Below, one piece after another: positions 45,910 to 57,080 of a stretch of DNA of 64,000 nt (the stretch's first letter is position 1; the number at the start of each line of letters is the position of its first letter). The DNA is from Amborella trichopoda (lineage: Eukaryota; Streptophyta; Magnoliopsida; Amborellales; Amborellaceae). The stretch is from NCBI RefSeq assembly GCF_000471905.2, contig NW_006494942.1:138234-202233 (forward strand). The letters are read 5' to 3'. The notes below the pieces were generated by a model. It did no database searches. It had not been told where the DNA came from and saw only the letters and a program-made list of their open reading frames with translations. Both the position numbers and the translations under genes were made by a program.

Positions 45910-46898
45910 CTAGCTCTCTGAAGTTGAGGTCTTAGCTCCTTCACCATCAATTGTAGAGACCCAACCCCGAGTCTTTGGTTTAGGCTCGTTCCTCAATGTC
46001 AGGCAATCGTGACCCGCCTTGCCACAATGTAACATGCTTTTGTCTTCAGCCGGCACTTGGAAGCCACTTGGCCCTGCTTCCTACAAGAGGTACACTGTAC
46101 GAGTTGGCTTTGCTTAACATCACCCTGGGAGGCTTTTTGAGTCTTGCCATTCCTTCGACTTTCCTTTTCTCTTGGATCCCCAGGGGGCGGAGGTCCTGTC
46201 CTTTGTTTCTCTTTCCTCATTCGGTAATCATCACAATCCTTTTCCATCCTCTTGGCCAAATCTACCAGCTGAGTGTAGGCCTTAAGGTTGGCCGACAAAA
46301 CTCTCCCTCGGATATCAGGCCGCAAACCTCTCTCGAACTTCCTCGCCTTCCTAACCTCCGTGTTGACAATATGCGATGCATATCGGGATGACTCTGCAAA
46401 TTTAGTAGCATATTGATCGACGGTTAGATTCCCTTGCTGTAATTCTATGAATTCAACCTCCTTCCTCTCTTCTACTGACTCTGGGAAATACTTTTCATTG
46501 AAGGCCTCTAAAAATCTGTCCTAAGTCGGTATTATCTCTTCCCTTTCCCATGCTTGCTGGACCATACTCCACCAATGTTTGGCATCCCCTTCTAACATAA
46601 AAGTTCCCAGTCTCAACTTCTGCTCATTTGAGCATTGTAAAACTCCAAAAATCTTCTTGATTTTCATCAACCACCTCTCAGATTTTTCTGCTCCTCCCTA
46701 CCCTGAGAAAGTGGGGGGTGTCAGCCTCTTAAACTTATCTACCAGATTACTAACATTCTATTATGGGGAAGGGGTGGATAGGGCCGACATCAACTCTTTC
46801 ATTATTTGGGTCACAGTCTCGAAGGTTCTACAAAATTCGTCGAGGGCCTCAGTGTTATAATTGCTGGAATTCGCATAGCAGTCACGAGCTCTCGGCAT
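45910..46898 (-). pseudogene. gag: gag of the non-autonomous element, broken
   Basis: Start ATG at 46,898-46,896, about 90 bases after the primer site. Readable parts, in order, are MPRARDCYANSS; FKRLTPPTFSG; KLRLGTFMLEGDAKHWW; AFNEKYFPESVEERKEVEF; LQQGNLTVDQYATKFAE; KARKFERGLRPDIRG; and two zinc knuckles. This is the plant retrotransposon gag domain of a different type from E6 gag. In-frame stops lie at 46,763-46,758 (TAA TAG), 46,700-46,698 and 46,523-46,521. The first knuckle CTSCRKQGQVASKC has Q in place of H. A frameshift hits the second knuckle at about 46,025, after which a restored frame would end at 45,910. It cannot make full-length Gag. Confidence 0.9.
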
Positions 46899-46985
46899 CT
46901 TCAAGGACACCCAATCACTACTCCACCCTAAAACCACTTTAAGGACAGTCTTAAAACTCCCTAGGCTAAAGATCCTATCTTGGCT

Positions 46986-46997
46986 GCTCTGATACCA
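46986..46997 (-). other. Primer-binding site, initiator tRNA-Met type
   Basis: The minus strand reads TGGTATCAGAGC, the standard plant retrotransposon site complementary to the 3' end of initiator tRNA-Met. It is four bases (GACA) from the end of the 5' LTR, and it sets the element direction. Confidence 0.93.
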
Positions 46998-47001
46998 TGT
47001 C

Positions 47002-49581
47002 TGTCACAAGCCCACACCCGACCCCCTTGCCATGCTCGACGGAGGGTGACCGGTTGTGGGTTCATGAACCATATGTCACGATTGCCACTCATGTTGGAGT
47101 GCGCTCATCGCTTTATCAACGCGGTAAAAAAAGCAAACCATAGTCAGGAACTTAAAACCATGATACAAAAGAGCAAAAGGCAATCTATAATAGAATTTCC
47201 ATTCAAACTAAAATCCACTATAAAAAATTTCCTCCCAAAAGTATTACAATCTGTTTGGGGCATCAAGGCCCATTAACACATATATTCCATAATAAATAAA
47301 AAATAGGGCCAGACTGCCCTCTAGAACAATACAATGGAGGAGTGCATCTTCGTCTTCTCCGAATCTGAACCATCTACAGCTTCCACTAGACCACGCCTTC
47401 CACCTGTGACTCTTGCTCTATAGAGATGGTAAAAAAATAGCGGGATGAGATTTACAGCTCAGTAAGTAAGTTAGATACTAAGCATCAATAACGAATCTAT
47501 CAAAATATTAATACCAGATAAATCAGGAATCTCATCAATATATAAATCACAAGCATCAAAGAGGGTATCAAAATTCTTCATTTAGTCAATGCACTAATTA
47601 CATTCACATTCCCGACGAAAGTAATAGATGCGGCAAGAATTGGAAGTTCAGAACACCCTTTTTAAGTGAACACCATCATAGAACATAGCAGTAATGCATT
47701 TCACAGTATCATTCATTCATCTATAACTGAAATTGCTTCATAGCATGCATTTCAATTTCATGGAAGCATATTCTCATTTCATAGCATTCACAAGATCCGG
47801 TCATGCAATACATAAAAAGCGTGTACCTCACTAGTTTTAATCATACAAGCAGCCCCTACAATACGCTCAAAGCAGACCAATTAGTCACATATCACTGTAT
47901 AGTCATGCAATATGCTCAACGCATGCCAATCAGTCACATATCATAGTATGGTCATGCAATACGCTCAAAGCATGCCAATCAGTCACATATCATAGTATTG
48001 TCATGCAATACGCTCAAAGCATGCCAATCAGTCACATATCACAATGTTGTCATGCAATACGCTCAAAGTAGGTAAATCACTCACATATCACAGTATGGTC
48101 ATTCAATACGCTCAACGCATGTCAATCAGTCATATATCACAGTATGGTCATGCAATATGCTCAAAGCATGCCAATCAGTCACATATCCTACTATGGTCAT
48201 ACAATATGCTCAAAGCATGGCAATCAGTCACATATCACAGTATGGTCATGTAATACGCTCAAAGCGTGCCAATCAGTCACATATCACATTATGGTCATGC
48301 AATATACTCAAAGCATGCCAATCCACAGTATGGTCATGCAATATGCTCAAAGCATGCCCATCAGTAACATATCACAATATGGTCTTCAAATAAGCTCAAA
48401 GCATGCCAATCAGTCACATATCACAGTAGACAAGGATATCTTTCATTTAAAACCATTTTGGTCTCGTTTGGACATCGTTTGGTCATTGAAAAACACGATG
48501 CAAGAACTGTCACAGAAATTCTCATCCTAAAGTTTTGCATGCTTCAAAGAACACTTAACAATACACAACCCAAGGCAAATCTTGATGCAAGACCATATTC
48601 ATTTTACACTAGTCATAGTAGAGATTAACAATACACATCATTTACAGCAAACAAGTTCGCTTGCATTGCCCAGACAACCATGGCAGAGAGGGCACGAATT
48701 TAGTATTTCCCATCTCATCTACCCCATTCAAACTTGCATGCCTCCCATCAATTAACCACCACCCCTCCCACCATTCATACTCTAAAACAGTCCCTATAAT
48801 TTACTGATGTAGAGGAGCTAGACCCACTTACAAATGGTTCACGGTGTCTCCAAGTGTTTGCACTTCGTGGGCCACTCCAAGCTCCAACAGTGGCTTCCCA
48901 ATGATAGCAGGAAATGGCTCTGACTAGAGCTTCTAAAGAGGAAGAGCATAAGTGGAAAAAGCAAAACAACAGTCAAATGGATGGGGAAAGGGCTTAAGTA
49001 CCCACGGGTAGGTGGAAATCATTGTAGCTGACAAGTGGGTGGCGTCGTCAGGCACGGCTCTAAGAGATGTGGCATTGGCAAATAGGGCTTGATAGCCAAA
49101 TCCTCTTTTCCACACGTGGCAGTAGCTTCCTTTGCACACGACGATACGCTAAACAGTGCTAGACCTCTCTTCATTCACAGAACTAGTTCATTCACTTGTG
49201 GTGTTACAGCTCCACACACACGGTGTTACCTCTTCCGCGTTGCATGCGTGGCGTTAGCCCAAGCGATGATGCTTCAGACGACGATGCTCCACACGGCAAT
49301 GCTCCACACGGCGATGCTCTTCATGGTGCTACATTTGCAGTAATTCCTCTTAGGCTCGCGGTGATGCTTCCCTTGGTGTGCGATGATACCAGTTTACTCA
49401 CGGGGTTACCCCATCACTCCACAGCCGGCACTACCTCTTACTACACAAGCGGTGATGTTCTTCTATCTCTCTCCTACTTTTCAAATGACATTGCCTCACA
49501 CTCCTTGTCGTGCATGTCCTTCCCTCCACTTATCTCTATGGTTGTGAGCTTCTTATGTTTAGGAGAATTGGGATCCTTACA
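47002..49581 (-). repeat. 5' LTR of gag-only element
   Basis: 2,580 bases, starting TGTCACAAGCCCACACCC and ending GGATCCTTACA in plus coordinates. It aligns with 41,825-44,428 along its length with scattered substitutions and small indels. The C run at 43,636 is almost absent here (CCACCCCTCCC near 48,761). Because LTRs are identical at insertion, the differences show the element is not recent. Confidence 0.92.
47860..48430 (-). repeat. 49-bp tandem array in 5' LTR
   Basis: About eleven to twelve units, the same unit as at 42,665. The shortened unit (near 48,327) is also present, so the deletion predates insertion or was copied. The unit number differs from the other LTR by one or two. Confidence 0.93.
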
Positions 49582-49586
49582 TGAAA
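49582..49586. repeat. Right target-site duplication TGAAA of gag-only element
   Basis: Identical to 41,820-41,824. Removing the element and one copy joins 41,824 to 49,587 within family A LTR sequence, in the order seen at 35,690-35,740. Confidence 0.9.
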
Positions 49587-49903
49587 TTTAATTGTTCATC
49601 ATGCACAGTGTTTAGAACAGTGGTAGCCTTGGACCTTACGCACATAATGCAATTGGTTTCGTGTCGATCGAGTGTGCAAGCGTTGTGATATGGCTACTCG
49701 AGTGAGACGCGCTACTGATGATTTTTTGCAACTCTAGTTCTCGAAATGTCATCTTCTCTCTAGTTTTTCTCCTTACTCAGACATCGTCATAGGATGTGCT
49801 GTATATCAAAGCGCTCGTCTTGACGAGACAAACACACTCGTAAAATTTGAGCACTACCCGACTCGTAATGAAGGAGATATGAGTCCCGAAATTTATTGGT
49901 CAT

Positions 49904-52790
49904 TATTGGAAGATATTTTTCATCATCATGGGACTCTCGCTCAATAAAAGCCTTGCAAACAGTAGAAATTCCAACAGTCTCAGAATAGCCCCAAAATTGG
50001 TCAAGATCTTCATGAGGACTCTCAAAAGTCACCAAGTTTTGTCCCATTCCGACATGTCTAAGGTAGTGCAGACTGAGAAACAGTTCTGGCAGAATAAGCC
50101 TTTAGCACCCTGAAACGGACCCCTATACCTAGATTTATATTCTTAGTGTCTCAATTTGTTGTGGGATGACTGCCATTAGATCTAGTACAGTTGAAAACCC
50201 CCAGGGGTCAAATTTCAGCTTGAACGGACATCCCAAGAAAACGTTATTGGCGAAAGAGCAAAACAAGAGGAGCCGCGTGCTATTCTCGTGCTGCCACCCT
50301 GCAACTCAACATTGTTAAACGGATAGTCACAACCAGTGACTTTTGACGCTCATATCTCACTCGTCCGAGGTTGGATCAAGCCCAAATTTTGTGAGCATAT
50401 TCGTCTCATCAAGACGAGCATTTCTATATGTGGCACGTCTCGTGACGAAGCCTGAGCACGAATGAAAGCTAGAGAGAAGTCACTGATCCATGGAAAAAGT
50501 GCAGGAAAATCAGTAGCGTCGTGTCTCACTCATGCAGCCAAAGGACGCCACTCGCGAGACTGATCGACGTGAAACCAGTTTCATCGCGTGCGTAAGGTCT
50601 GTGGCTAGCACTAGTCCAAACCTCGCGTATGATGAACGGACGGAGGACGGATTTCGCACACGAAGCCGATGAAATGATTGCAAATTCCATCGCCGAAATT
50701 CCAAATTTCGGCCAAAACTCCAAACTTACAAAACCTTCGTCTGGGCATATAATTGAGTTGCGTTTGCTGCCCCATGATCGGGAGGGCATACTCAGTGTTA
50801 TCCAGTAAAGAAATCACATAAAAACATCAAGGAACGAGCACGCAATTGATCCAAAGTTTCAAGATTCATTCAAATTTCAAGTCACATGATCGTGTCCTAA
50901 AACACTATCCATGGCTCGAAATTAGTATCAAATCGATCGCCATGTCGAGCCCTACAAGAAAACAGTCATCTCTCGATCAATCGAGGATCGAAACGACCCC
51001 GGATCATCCATGAAAAATCATGCACGTTCTAGGGCAACACAAGGACTGTTCTGGAATTCCACAAGTTGTTAGGAAGGGGCAAATATGTCATTTTGTACCC
51101 TATTTTCTAATTTCTTTTAATTCATTTTAATCTTAATTTCCAGCAATTCAAGTTACTTTTGATCATCCAAGCATGTTTGGGGCACAATTCTATTTATATC
51201 GTACCATCATTGTACGCAAAAAGGCTTGAACTCTTCACAAAAGAGAGAGTTTTTACATAATATAGTTTCTCTTTCTTCTCATTATTGGGTCACGTTGAGA
51301 GAGAGTAAGGAGAGAGACACTATTAGATTGATACCCCTAGGCTCAAGGTAAATCATCTCTCTCTTTTTTTTCTTTTCTTCTTCTCTCTCTTCGTCTTCTT
51401 CCTCTTCCTCTTCTCCGTATGAGCTCCCCTCAGAGGCCATGCACGACAGTGGCAGTGTCCTGCATGCCACTCCTGTTGTCTCAAAGGTCACGCATGGTGA
51501 GGGTAGCACCATGCGCGAGCCTCTTTCTCTTTCTGTTCGTCCATCTCTGTTACCTAGTGAGGTGCACAGACGGCGCTGCTCATCGTCGTCCACAAACGTA
51601 TCCTCGATGCCTCAATGAAGAGCACAAATAGGGAAACGCATTGCGGCCTGCAAGGGTCTTTTGCTATTGCGTGCCTATCACGATAGGTCTCAACAATACC
51701 TATCACCGTCCGCGAGCATCCTTTGAGTGCGTGATACTTATTGTCGTCTATGAGTTTCCTTTGTGTGCTCGGTGCCTATCACCGTTCATGAGTTTCCTTT
51801 GCGTGCACAGTACCTATCGCCGTTCGCGAGCCTCCTTTGCGTGCTCGGTGCCCATAGCTGTCCGCGAGCCTCCTTTGTGTGTTCGGTGCCCATCTCCATT
51901 CCTCCTGCGTCCCATGCCTATCGTTTTGTGCCTCATGAGATCTATCGTTGTGGGCTTCATTAGAGGCTATCGTCGCCCGCACAAGGGCGCGCTGCCTTCT
52001 GGTGTCGCCAGCGGCAATGCCTAGTGTCGTTCATAGTTCCCTGTTCCCACTCGAGCCGTGAGCAGTAGTGTCTAGCGCCGTCTAAGGGCCGTGAAACTGC
52101 TACTCCATGGTTGTGGATGGCAACGCCTAGCACCGTCAGGACCCTATCTCTCTGCCGTCTCGTACCTTCTTTTCATTATTTTCTCTTCGAAAGTTATTGA
52201 GGGTTGACCTAGCCAAACACTACCATATCGGCCTCGATTTCGAGTAGTATTGTTGTCGTGCTGGTCTTGAGTACCATGCCCGTCCTGCTACCCCTCCGAG
52301 TTGGTCACTATTCGGCTATCAAGCTAGTCTCCTCCCATGATCAAGTTTTCTTCTCTCTTCGACCTTTGTTCGAACCTTTTACTTCATCACTCTAACCCCT
52401 CACATTCCTAGCCACATGAATGTGCATTGTCCTAAGACAAGGGTGGTCCCTTCAGCCCACTTGTCTTGGAAATTAACCAAAGTAGTATTGTGCAGAAAAA
52501 CAAGAAGATTGCAAGTCAAGGGAGGCGATTCCGAACCAGCTAAAGCAGTTGGGGGGCTTTCGGTCTTATTCTAAGAGGGCACCCATGCGAGTCAGCATGA
52601 GTATGTCACAGACCCAGGTGAGATTGGTTCCCACCTCACATCCAAAATTCTTCTCTCACTAGTTGGATACTTGCCCTTGTTCTTAAATAAGGTTCCCGAG
52701 AGAGCGATCTCAAGTCCAGGGTTTTTCGAACCCGAGACATTGTCACCCGATCACCTAGATTCGGGGAGGCGATATCAAGGCACCTAACCT
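49904..52790 (+). mobile_element. Solo family A LTR (plus strand) nested in another LTR
   Basis: 2,887 bases from TATTGGAAGATATTTTTCA (TG changed to TA) to CACCTAACCT. Flanking fives are GTCAT (49,899-49,903) and GTCGT (52,791-52,795), one transition apart, so a target duplication. The minus-strand LTR continues on both sides (GAGATATGAGTCC on the left, TTTAATGGAGACTGGTGCAG on the right). No internal sequence is present, so it formed by recombination between LTRs. The 36-bp minisatellite lies at 51,660-51,960 and the terminal block at 52,430-52,790. Its TATA and AATAAA are decayed (CTATTTATATCG near 51,200). Confidence 0.85.
51660..51960 (+). repeat. 36-bp minisatellite in solo LTR U5
   Basis: About eight units of GTGCTCGGTGCCTATCACCG plus TTCGCGAGCCTCCTTTGC, as at 10,310-10,640. 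The overlapping ORFs on both strands are repeat translation. Confidence 0.82.
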
Positions 52791-53257
52791 GTCGTAACTG
52801 TGAAAACCAATCCCCTTTAATGGAGACTGGTGCAGGGATAGCACACGAGAATAACATGCAGCCTACCCCTTTTTAATCTTTCACCCATAACTTCATCCTG
52901 GGGCATCAGTTTAAGCTGAAACTTGACCCCTAGGGGTTTTCGATCATGCTAAATCCAATGGAGGTGGTCTCACAGCCATTTAATGCCCCAAAAATAGGGT
53001 TCTAGCTATAGGGTCCGTTTCAGGGTGCTAGAGGCTGATTTTTTTTTTCGAAAATGTTTCTTTGTCTGCATTGCCTTAGATATGTCAGATTGTGACGTAA
53101 CTTGGCAGGTGGCCTGTTGAGGTCCTTATGAACATTTCGACTTGTTCTGGGGAAATTATGAGACTATTAAAAATTCCATTGTAAGTCAGGGTTTTATTGC
53201 TGGCTTCTCTTTTATTCTGCAACGGGGACCTAAGGTGCTGGAAAATGTCTTCAAACA

Positions 53258-53699
53258 GTGCTGTCAATTGTTGTCTTGCACAAAATTAAAATCCCACTCA
53301 AGTCTAAAGAGCCAAACGGTGACGGGTCGGGCTGGGTTGGGTTTAGGCTCGAGCTCAAGATTGGACTAAGCACATACCGGCTAGCTTACCCCTCGCAAAA
53401 TGTTGTTGTCAAGCATGTTCTCTCACAACATGTCACCACTGAGAGAGTCCTCTTGTCACGTGCTATCGAGCGCATTCCCTCTGTGAATACACCCATGCGC
53501 GCTCTACCGTGGTGCACACTCTGATGCTCACTATCGTGCATGCATCACTGTCGTGTGCACTTTGCTGACGAGTGCACTTGACTTCCACGGATCGTTGTTG
53601 AGCACGTTTTTGCCATCGAGCACACCCCTTCTGCCCCTGTACCCATGCCTTTTGCATGCGCCTTCAGACATGCCTTCCTTAGTCGGCCCGTTCGTGTGT
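53258..53699 (+). other. E5 3' region continuing after the solo LTR
   Basis: After the GTGCT duplication, the sequence matches the E6 3' region upstream of its TATA box: GGGTCGGGCTGGGTTGGGTT near 53,326, then CpG-rich short repeats (53,480-53,640) and GGCCCGTTCGTGTGT up to 53,699. Together with 37,300-38,344 it makes a continuous E5 segment when the solo LTR is taken out. The family A LTR of E4 begins at 53,700. Confidence 0.65.
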
Positions 53700-54459
53700 T
53701 GGTTAGGTGCCTAGATCTCGCCCTCCAGATATGGATGATCTTGCGGCATGCATCTTGGGTTTTGGGGGAACCCGAGACTTTGAGATCACTCTCTCGAAAA
53801 CCTTGCTTAGGAGCAAGGGCAGGTATACCAACCGATGAGAGAGGAATTTAAGGTGGGTTCGAGACTTATTAGGACTGACTCGTGTGGGCACCCTCATAAA
53901 TCACGAAGAAAGCCCCCCAGTTCTACAATTGGTTCGAAATCACCTCCATTGGCATTTATTCTCATGTTTCTGCAATTGCACACACATGGTTAATTTTACA
54001 AGAGAAGTGGGCCGAGGGACCCAACCTTGTCTACTAGTGAATGTACACAGGCATGCACATTCAAAGTAGAAAAGAAAAGAAATGATGAGCTGAGGGTTCG
54101 GACAAGGAAGAAGAAAGAAGAAAAGAAAAGAAAGAGACATTTGACCGAGTGACTAGCCTAATATAGTGGCTAGATTGGCATGATGATTGACTTGACGTGG
54201 TAGTAAGACGGGCACGGTAACGCGGACCAGTGCAGCGACAATACTACTCGACGTTAGAACACCAACACCGACCAGCCTGGCACAAGGGTTAGTTCAACAA
54301 GGCAGCAAGATGGGCACGATTACTTAGGCCGGCACGACGGCAATACTGCTCGACGAAGAGACTACTGTGACAGTGCTAGACTTGTCCCTTAGTCAAATGA
54401 GAGAGGGAGAAGAAGAAGAAAGAGAAAGAAGAGAGATAAGAGAGGAGAGAGAAATTACA

Positions 54460-54620
54460 TTGACAGCAATAGACTTTCGTCATCCATGATAGAGAGAAGA
54501 TGACAGAGAAAGAACATGGACGGTGATGGACTTCTACCTTTGATGACAAAGGAAACAGGAGAAAAAAAGAACATGAACTGCGATGGACTTCCACCGTCCA
54601 TGATAAAGAGAGAGACATGA
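54460..54620 (-). repeat. Short ~60-bp minisatellite in E4 LTR
   Basis: Three units of GACGGTGATGGACTTCCACC plus GTCCATGATA and GAGAGAAG. Same core as at 33,940 but far fewer units. Confidence 0.75.
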
Positions 54621-55439
54621 ATGAGAAATGAATGTCATGCGCGGCGATAAGCATTGTTGTGCACCACATGAGAAAGGGGAAATTTGGACAGAGGCCCTGC
54701 CCGCCACTAAGGTTAAGGCCCGGCTCATTGCACATATTTTCAGAAGACAAAGGTATATTGATAACGCCATACCCGGCGATGAGCATCGTCGTGCATGACT
54801 AGAAGGGAGAGAGAAAAGAAATAAGAGTGAAGGCAAGAAAGACAGGGAGGAGGAAAGACGATTTTAGGAAAGAGGAAGAGGAAAGGAAAGTACAAAGAGA
54901 AGAAAGGAAAGAAGAGAGGGCAAAGGAAAGTGAGGATAGAAATTGGGAAAGAGCTGAAGAAGAAAGAAGGAAAGAGAGAAAAAGAGATTAGGAAAGAGAA
55001 AAGAAGAATATGGAAAGAGGTACGCACGGTGCTACCACCGTCGTGGGTGTTAAAGAGAGAAGAAAACAGAAAGAGAGACTAGTGCATGGCATTACTATTG
55101 CCATGCATGTTTAGACAGAGAGAAAGACAGAGAATAAAGAAAGAAGGAGAAGAGGAAGAAGAAGAAGAGAGGGAAGAAAATGCAAACGGCGTTGCCATCG
55201 CCCTGTGTGTGAGATAGAGAAAATAAAATAGAGAGAGAAAGGTTCATGCATGACACTTCCATCACATGCACATTCAATCAAAGAGAAACAGAGAGAAAGA
55301 TCAAGAAAAAGAAGAAAGAGAAGAAGAAGAAAACGAGAGAATGGGACACACACAGCGCTGCCATCGTCGTGTGGGTTAGAGAAAGAGAAGGAAGAAGATG
55401 ACATGCTTGGCTCTATCACAGTCGTGCGTGTTCACAAAG

Positions 55440-55615
55440 AAGAAGAGAGAAAAGCCGAGAAATGAAGAAGAAATAAAAGAGAGAGGAAGAAAGAGAGAGA
55501 AAAGAAAAAAAGGAGGAGAGAGAAAGAGATAAAGACTAGAGAAGGAGAGAGAAAGAGATAGAGACAAGAGGAGGAGAGAGAAAGAGATAGAGACGAGAGG
55601 AGGAGAGAGAAAGTT
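55440..55615 (-). repeat. GA-rich tract in E4 LTR
   Basis: Purine tract with a regular GAGGAGAGAGAAAGAGATAG repeat near 55,540-55,610 (about 27-base period). It ends at AGTTACCTTATCAAAGGGTA, the reverse of the conserved TTTGATAAGGTAACT stretch in E3. Confidence 0.9.
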
Positions 55616-55701
55616 ACCTTATCAAAGGGTACCAACCCTTTACTTTTATCTCCTCTCTCTCTCTCCAAGATACACCCATGAATTCAAAGAAGAAACACGA
55701 A

Positions 55702-55778
55702 CTTTATGAATCAATTGAATGCTTGAGGGGGAATCAGGGAAGAGCCCTTTACAATTAGGTTTAGCATGTATTTATATA
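55702..55778 (-). promoter_or_regulatory. LTR promoter region (E4)
   Basis: The minus strand has TATATAAA at 55,778-55,771, preceded by CCACCCATGTTTGGGCCCAG and followed by CATAAAG (AATAAA with one change) near 55,707. Same layout as E1, E3 and 63,268. Confidence 0.7.
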
Positions 55779-57080
55779 ACTGGGCCCAAACATGGGTGGA
55801 TGCTCAAAAACTATCTCAATTGATGATAATTACAATTTAATTGAATTAAAATAAATTCTAAAAATAGGTGCAAAATGATTGTTTGCCCCTGCCTAACAAT
55901 TTATGTAATTACAAAATAGTCCCTGATGTTGCTCTAGAACATACGTGATCTTCTGTGGATGATTCAGGATTTCTCTGGTGCCCGTTTGACTGAATGATTG
56001 TTTTCTTGTAGGGCTTGGTATGGCGATCTATTTGAAACCAACTTCGACCATGGATCGTGTTTATAAACCAAGATCATGTGACTTGAAATTTAGATGAATC
56101 TTAAAAACTTCGGATCGATAATGTGCTCGTTCCTTGATGTTTCTTCATGATTTTTTTGCTGGATCACACTAAGCATACCGTCACGACCATGTGGCAACAA
56201 AAGTAGATCGATTTCGTGCCTGAACGAAAATTTCACAACTTTTGGGTTATTGTGGAAATCTAAAATTCTGACGTCAAAATTTACAGTAGCTTTATTGCCT
56301 TTGTGTGAGAAATCTGACCGTTCATCATGTACAGGACCAGAGATAGTCGTAAACTTTACGCACATGATGGAACTGGTCTCGCATCAATCCGACGTGCTAG
56401 CACCGTGATTTGGCCGCTCGAGCGAGGCATGTCGCTGCTGATTTTTCTACAAATTTCTTCATAGATCAGCAACTTCTCTGTAGCTTTTCTCCCCGTAGGG
56501 CGTCGTCATGGGTCGTGCCATATATCAAAACGCTTGTCTTGACGCGCGAATACGCTCACAAAATTTGACCGTTATCCAACTCGAGACAAGTGAGATATGG
56601 ACCCCAAAAGTCACTTCTCGAGATTGTAAAAACAACCACTTTTAATGGTGATTTGGTGCAGCGAGGACGCTTGGGAATAGTGTGTGGCTAACCCCTTTTT
56701 GGTCTTTTACCCATAACTTTATCTTGGATTGCCCGATTAAGCTGCAACTTGATTCATAAAGGTTTTCATAGTGCCAGATCGATTGACGGTGGTCCCATAG
56801 CAATTTGACGGATCGAAAATAGAGCTGTAGTTATGGGGTCTATTTCAGGGTGCTAGAGACTGATTTTTTCAAAATTATTTCTCTGTCTGCACTGCCTTAG
56901 ACCTAGCAGATTGCAACGAAACTTGGCAAGTAGCCTTTTGAAGTGCTTAAGAACATTCTGACCCGTTATGGAGAAATTATGAGACCATCAAGAATTCCAC
57001 TGTATGTTAAGGCTTTATTGACCGGTTCGTCTTTTTATTCTGCATTAGGGACCCAAGGTGCTAAAAACTTTCTTCAAATA

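Larger units (their letters stand above)
41825..49581 (-). mobile_element. Complete gag-only non-autonomous LTR element (TR-GAG/LARD type)
   Basis: A 7.76-kb unit on the minus strand. Its parts, in its own direction, are: 5' LTR 49,581-47,002; primer site 46,997-46,986; broken gag 46,898-45,910; a non-coding stretch with a 94-bp array 45,545-44,850; polypurine tract 44,441-44,429; and 3' LTR 44,428-41,825. The perfect TGAAA duplication proves one insertion event. The internal region of about 2.57 kb has no protease, RT, RNase H or integrase in any frame. Elements with gag alone are known in plants as TR-GAGs; those with long LTRs and non-coding interiors are LARDs. It would need proteins in trans from a partner element, which is not in this window. 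Confidence 0.92.
38345..53257 (-). mobile_element. Solo family A LTR interrupted by two later insertions
   Basis: The pieces are 38,345-41,824, 49,587-49,898 with its duplication, and 52,796-53,257. The first starts TGGTTAGGTGCC and the last ends CTTCAAACA, so the LTR was about 4.2 kb. Flanking fives are ATGCT (38,340-38,344) and GTGCT (53,258-53,262), a target duplication with one transition. Outside it, the E5 3' region continues from the TATA box on the left to GGGTCGGGCTGGGTTGGGTT on the right, as in E6. The interruptions are the gag-only element (41,825-49,581) and a plus-strand solo LTR (49,904-52,790). Confidence 0.8.
53700..57080 (-). mobile_element. 3' LTR of element E4 (family A)
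   Basis: 3.38 kb from TGGTTAGGTGCC to TCTTCAAATA (CA changed to TA). Terminal block 53,700-54,060, minisatellite 54,460-54,620, repeated TGCATG-containing segments 54,640-55,420, GA tract 55,440-55,615, promoter 55,702-55,778 and U3 to 57,080. The E4 3' region follows directly, preceded on the minus strand by the purine tract AGCAGGGCAAGC. The five bases at its outer end are TGTGT; the partner duplicate is not found. Confidence 0.8.

Noticed and set aside
33045-53257. A PMD-carrying element flanked by two minus-strand family A LTRs
   Set aside because: No primer site follows the supposed 5' LTR (the TATA box is only nine bases away) and each LTR has its own flanking near-duplication, so they are separate solo insertions in E5.
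53920-53940. tRNA-like B-box (GGTTCGAAATC) in the LTR terminal block
   Set aside because: No matching A-box or cloverleaf can be drawn, and the motif is poorly kept in the other copies (GGTTCGTAATC, GTTCAAAATT).
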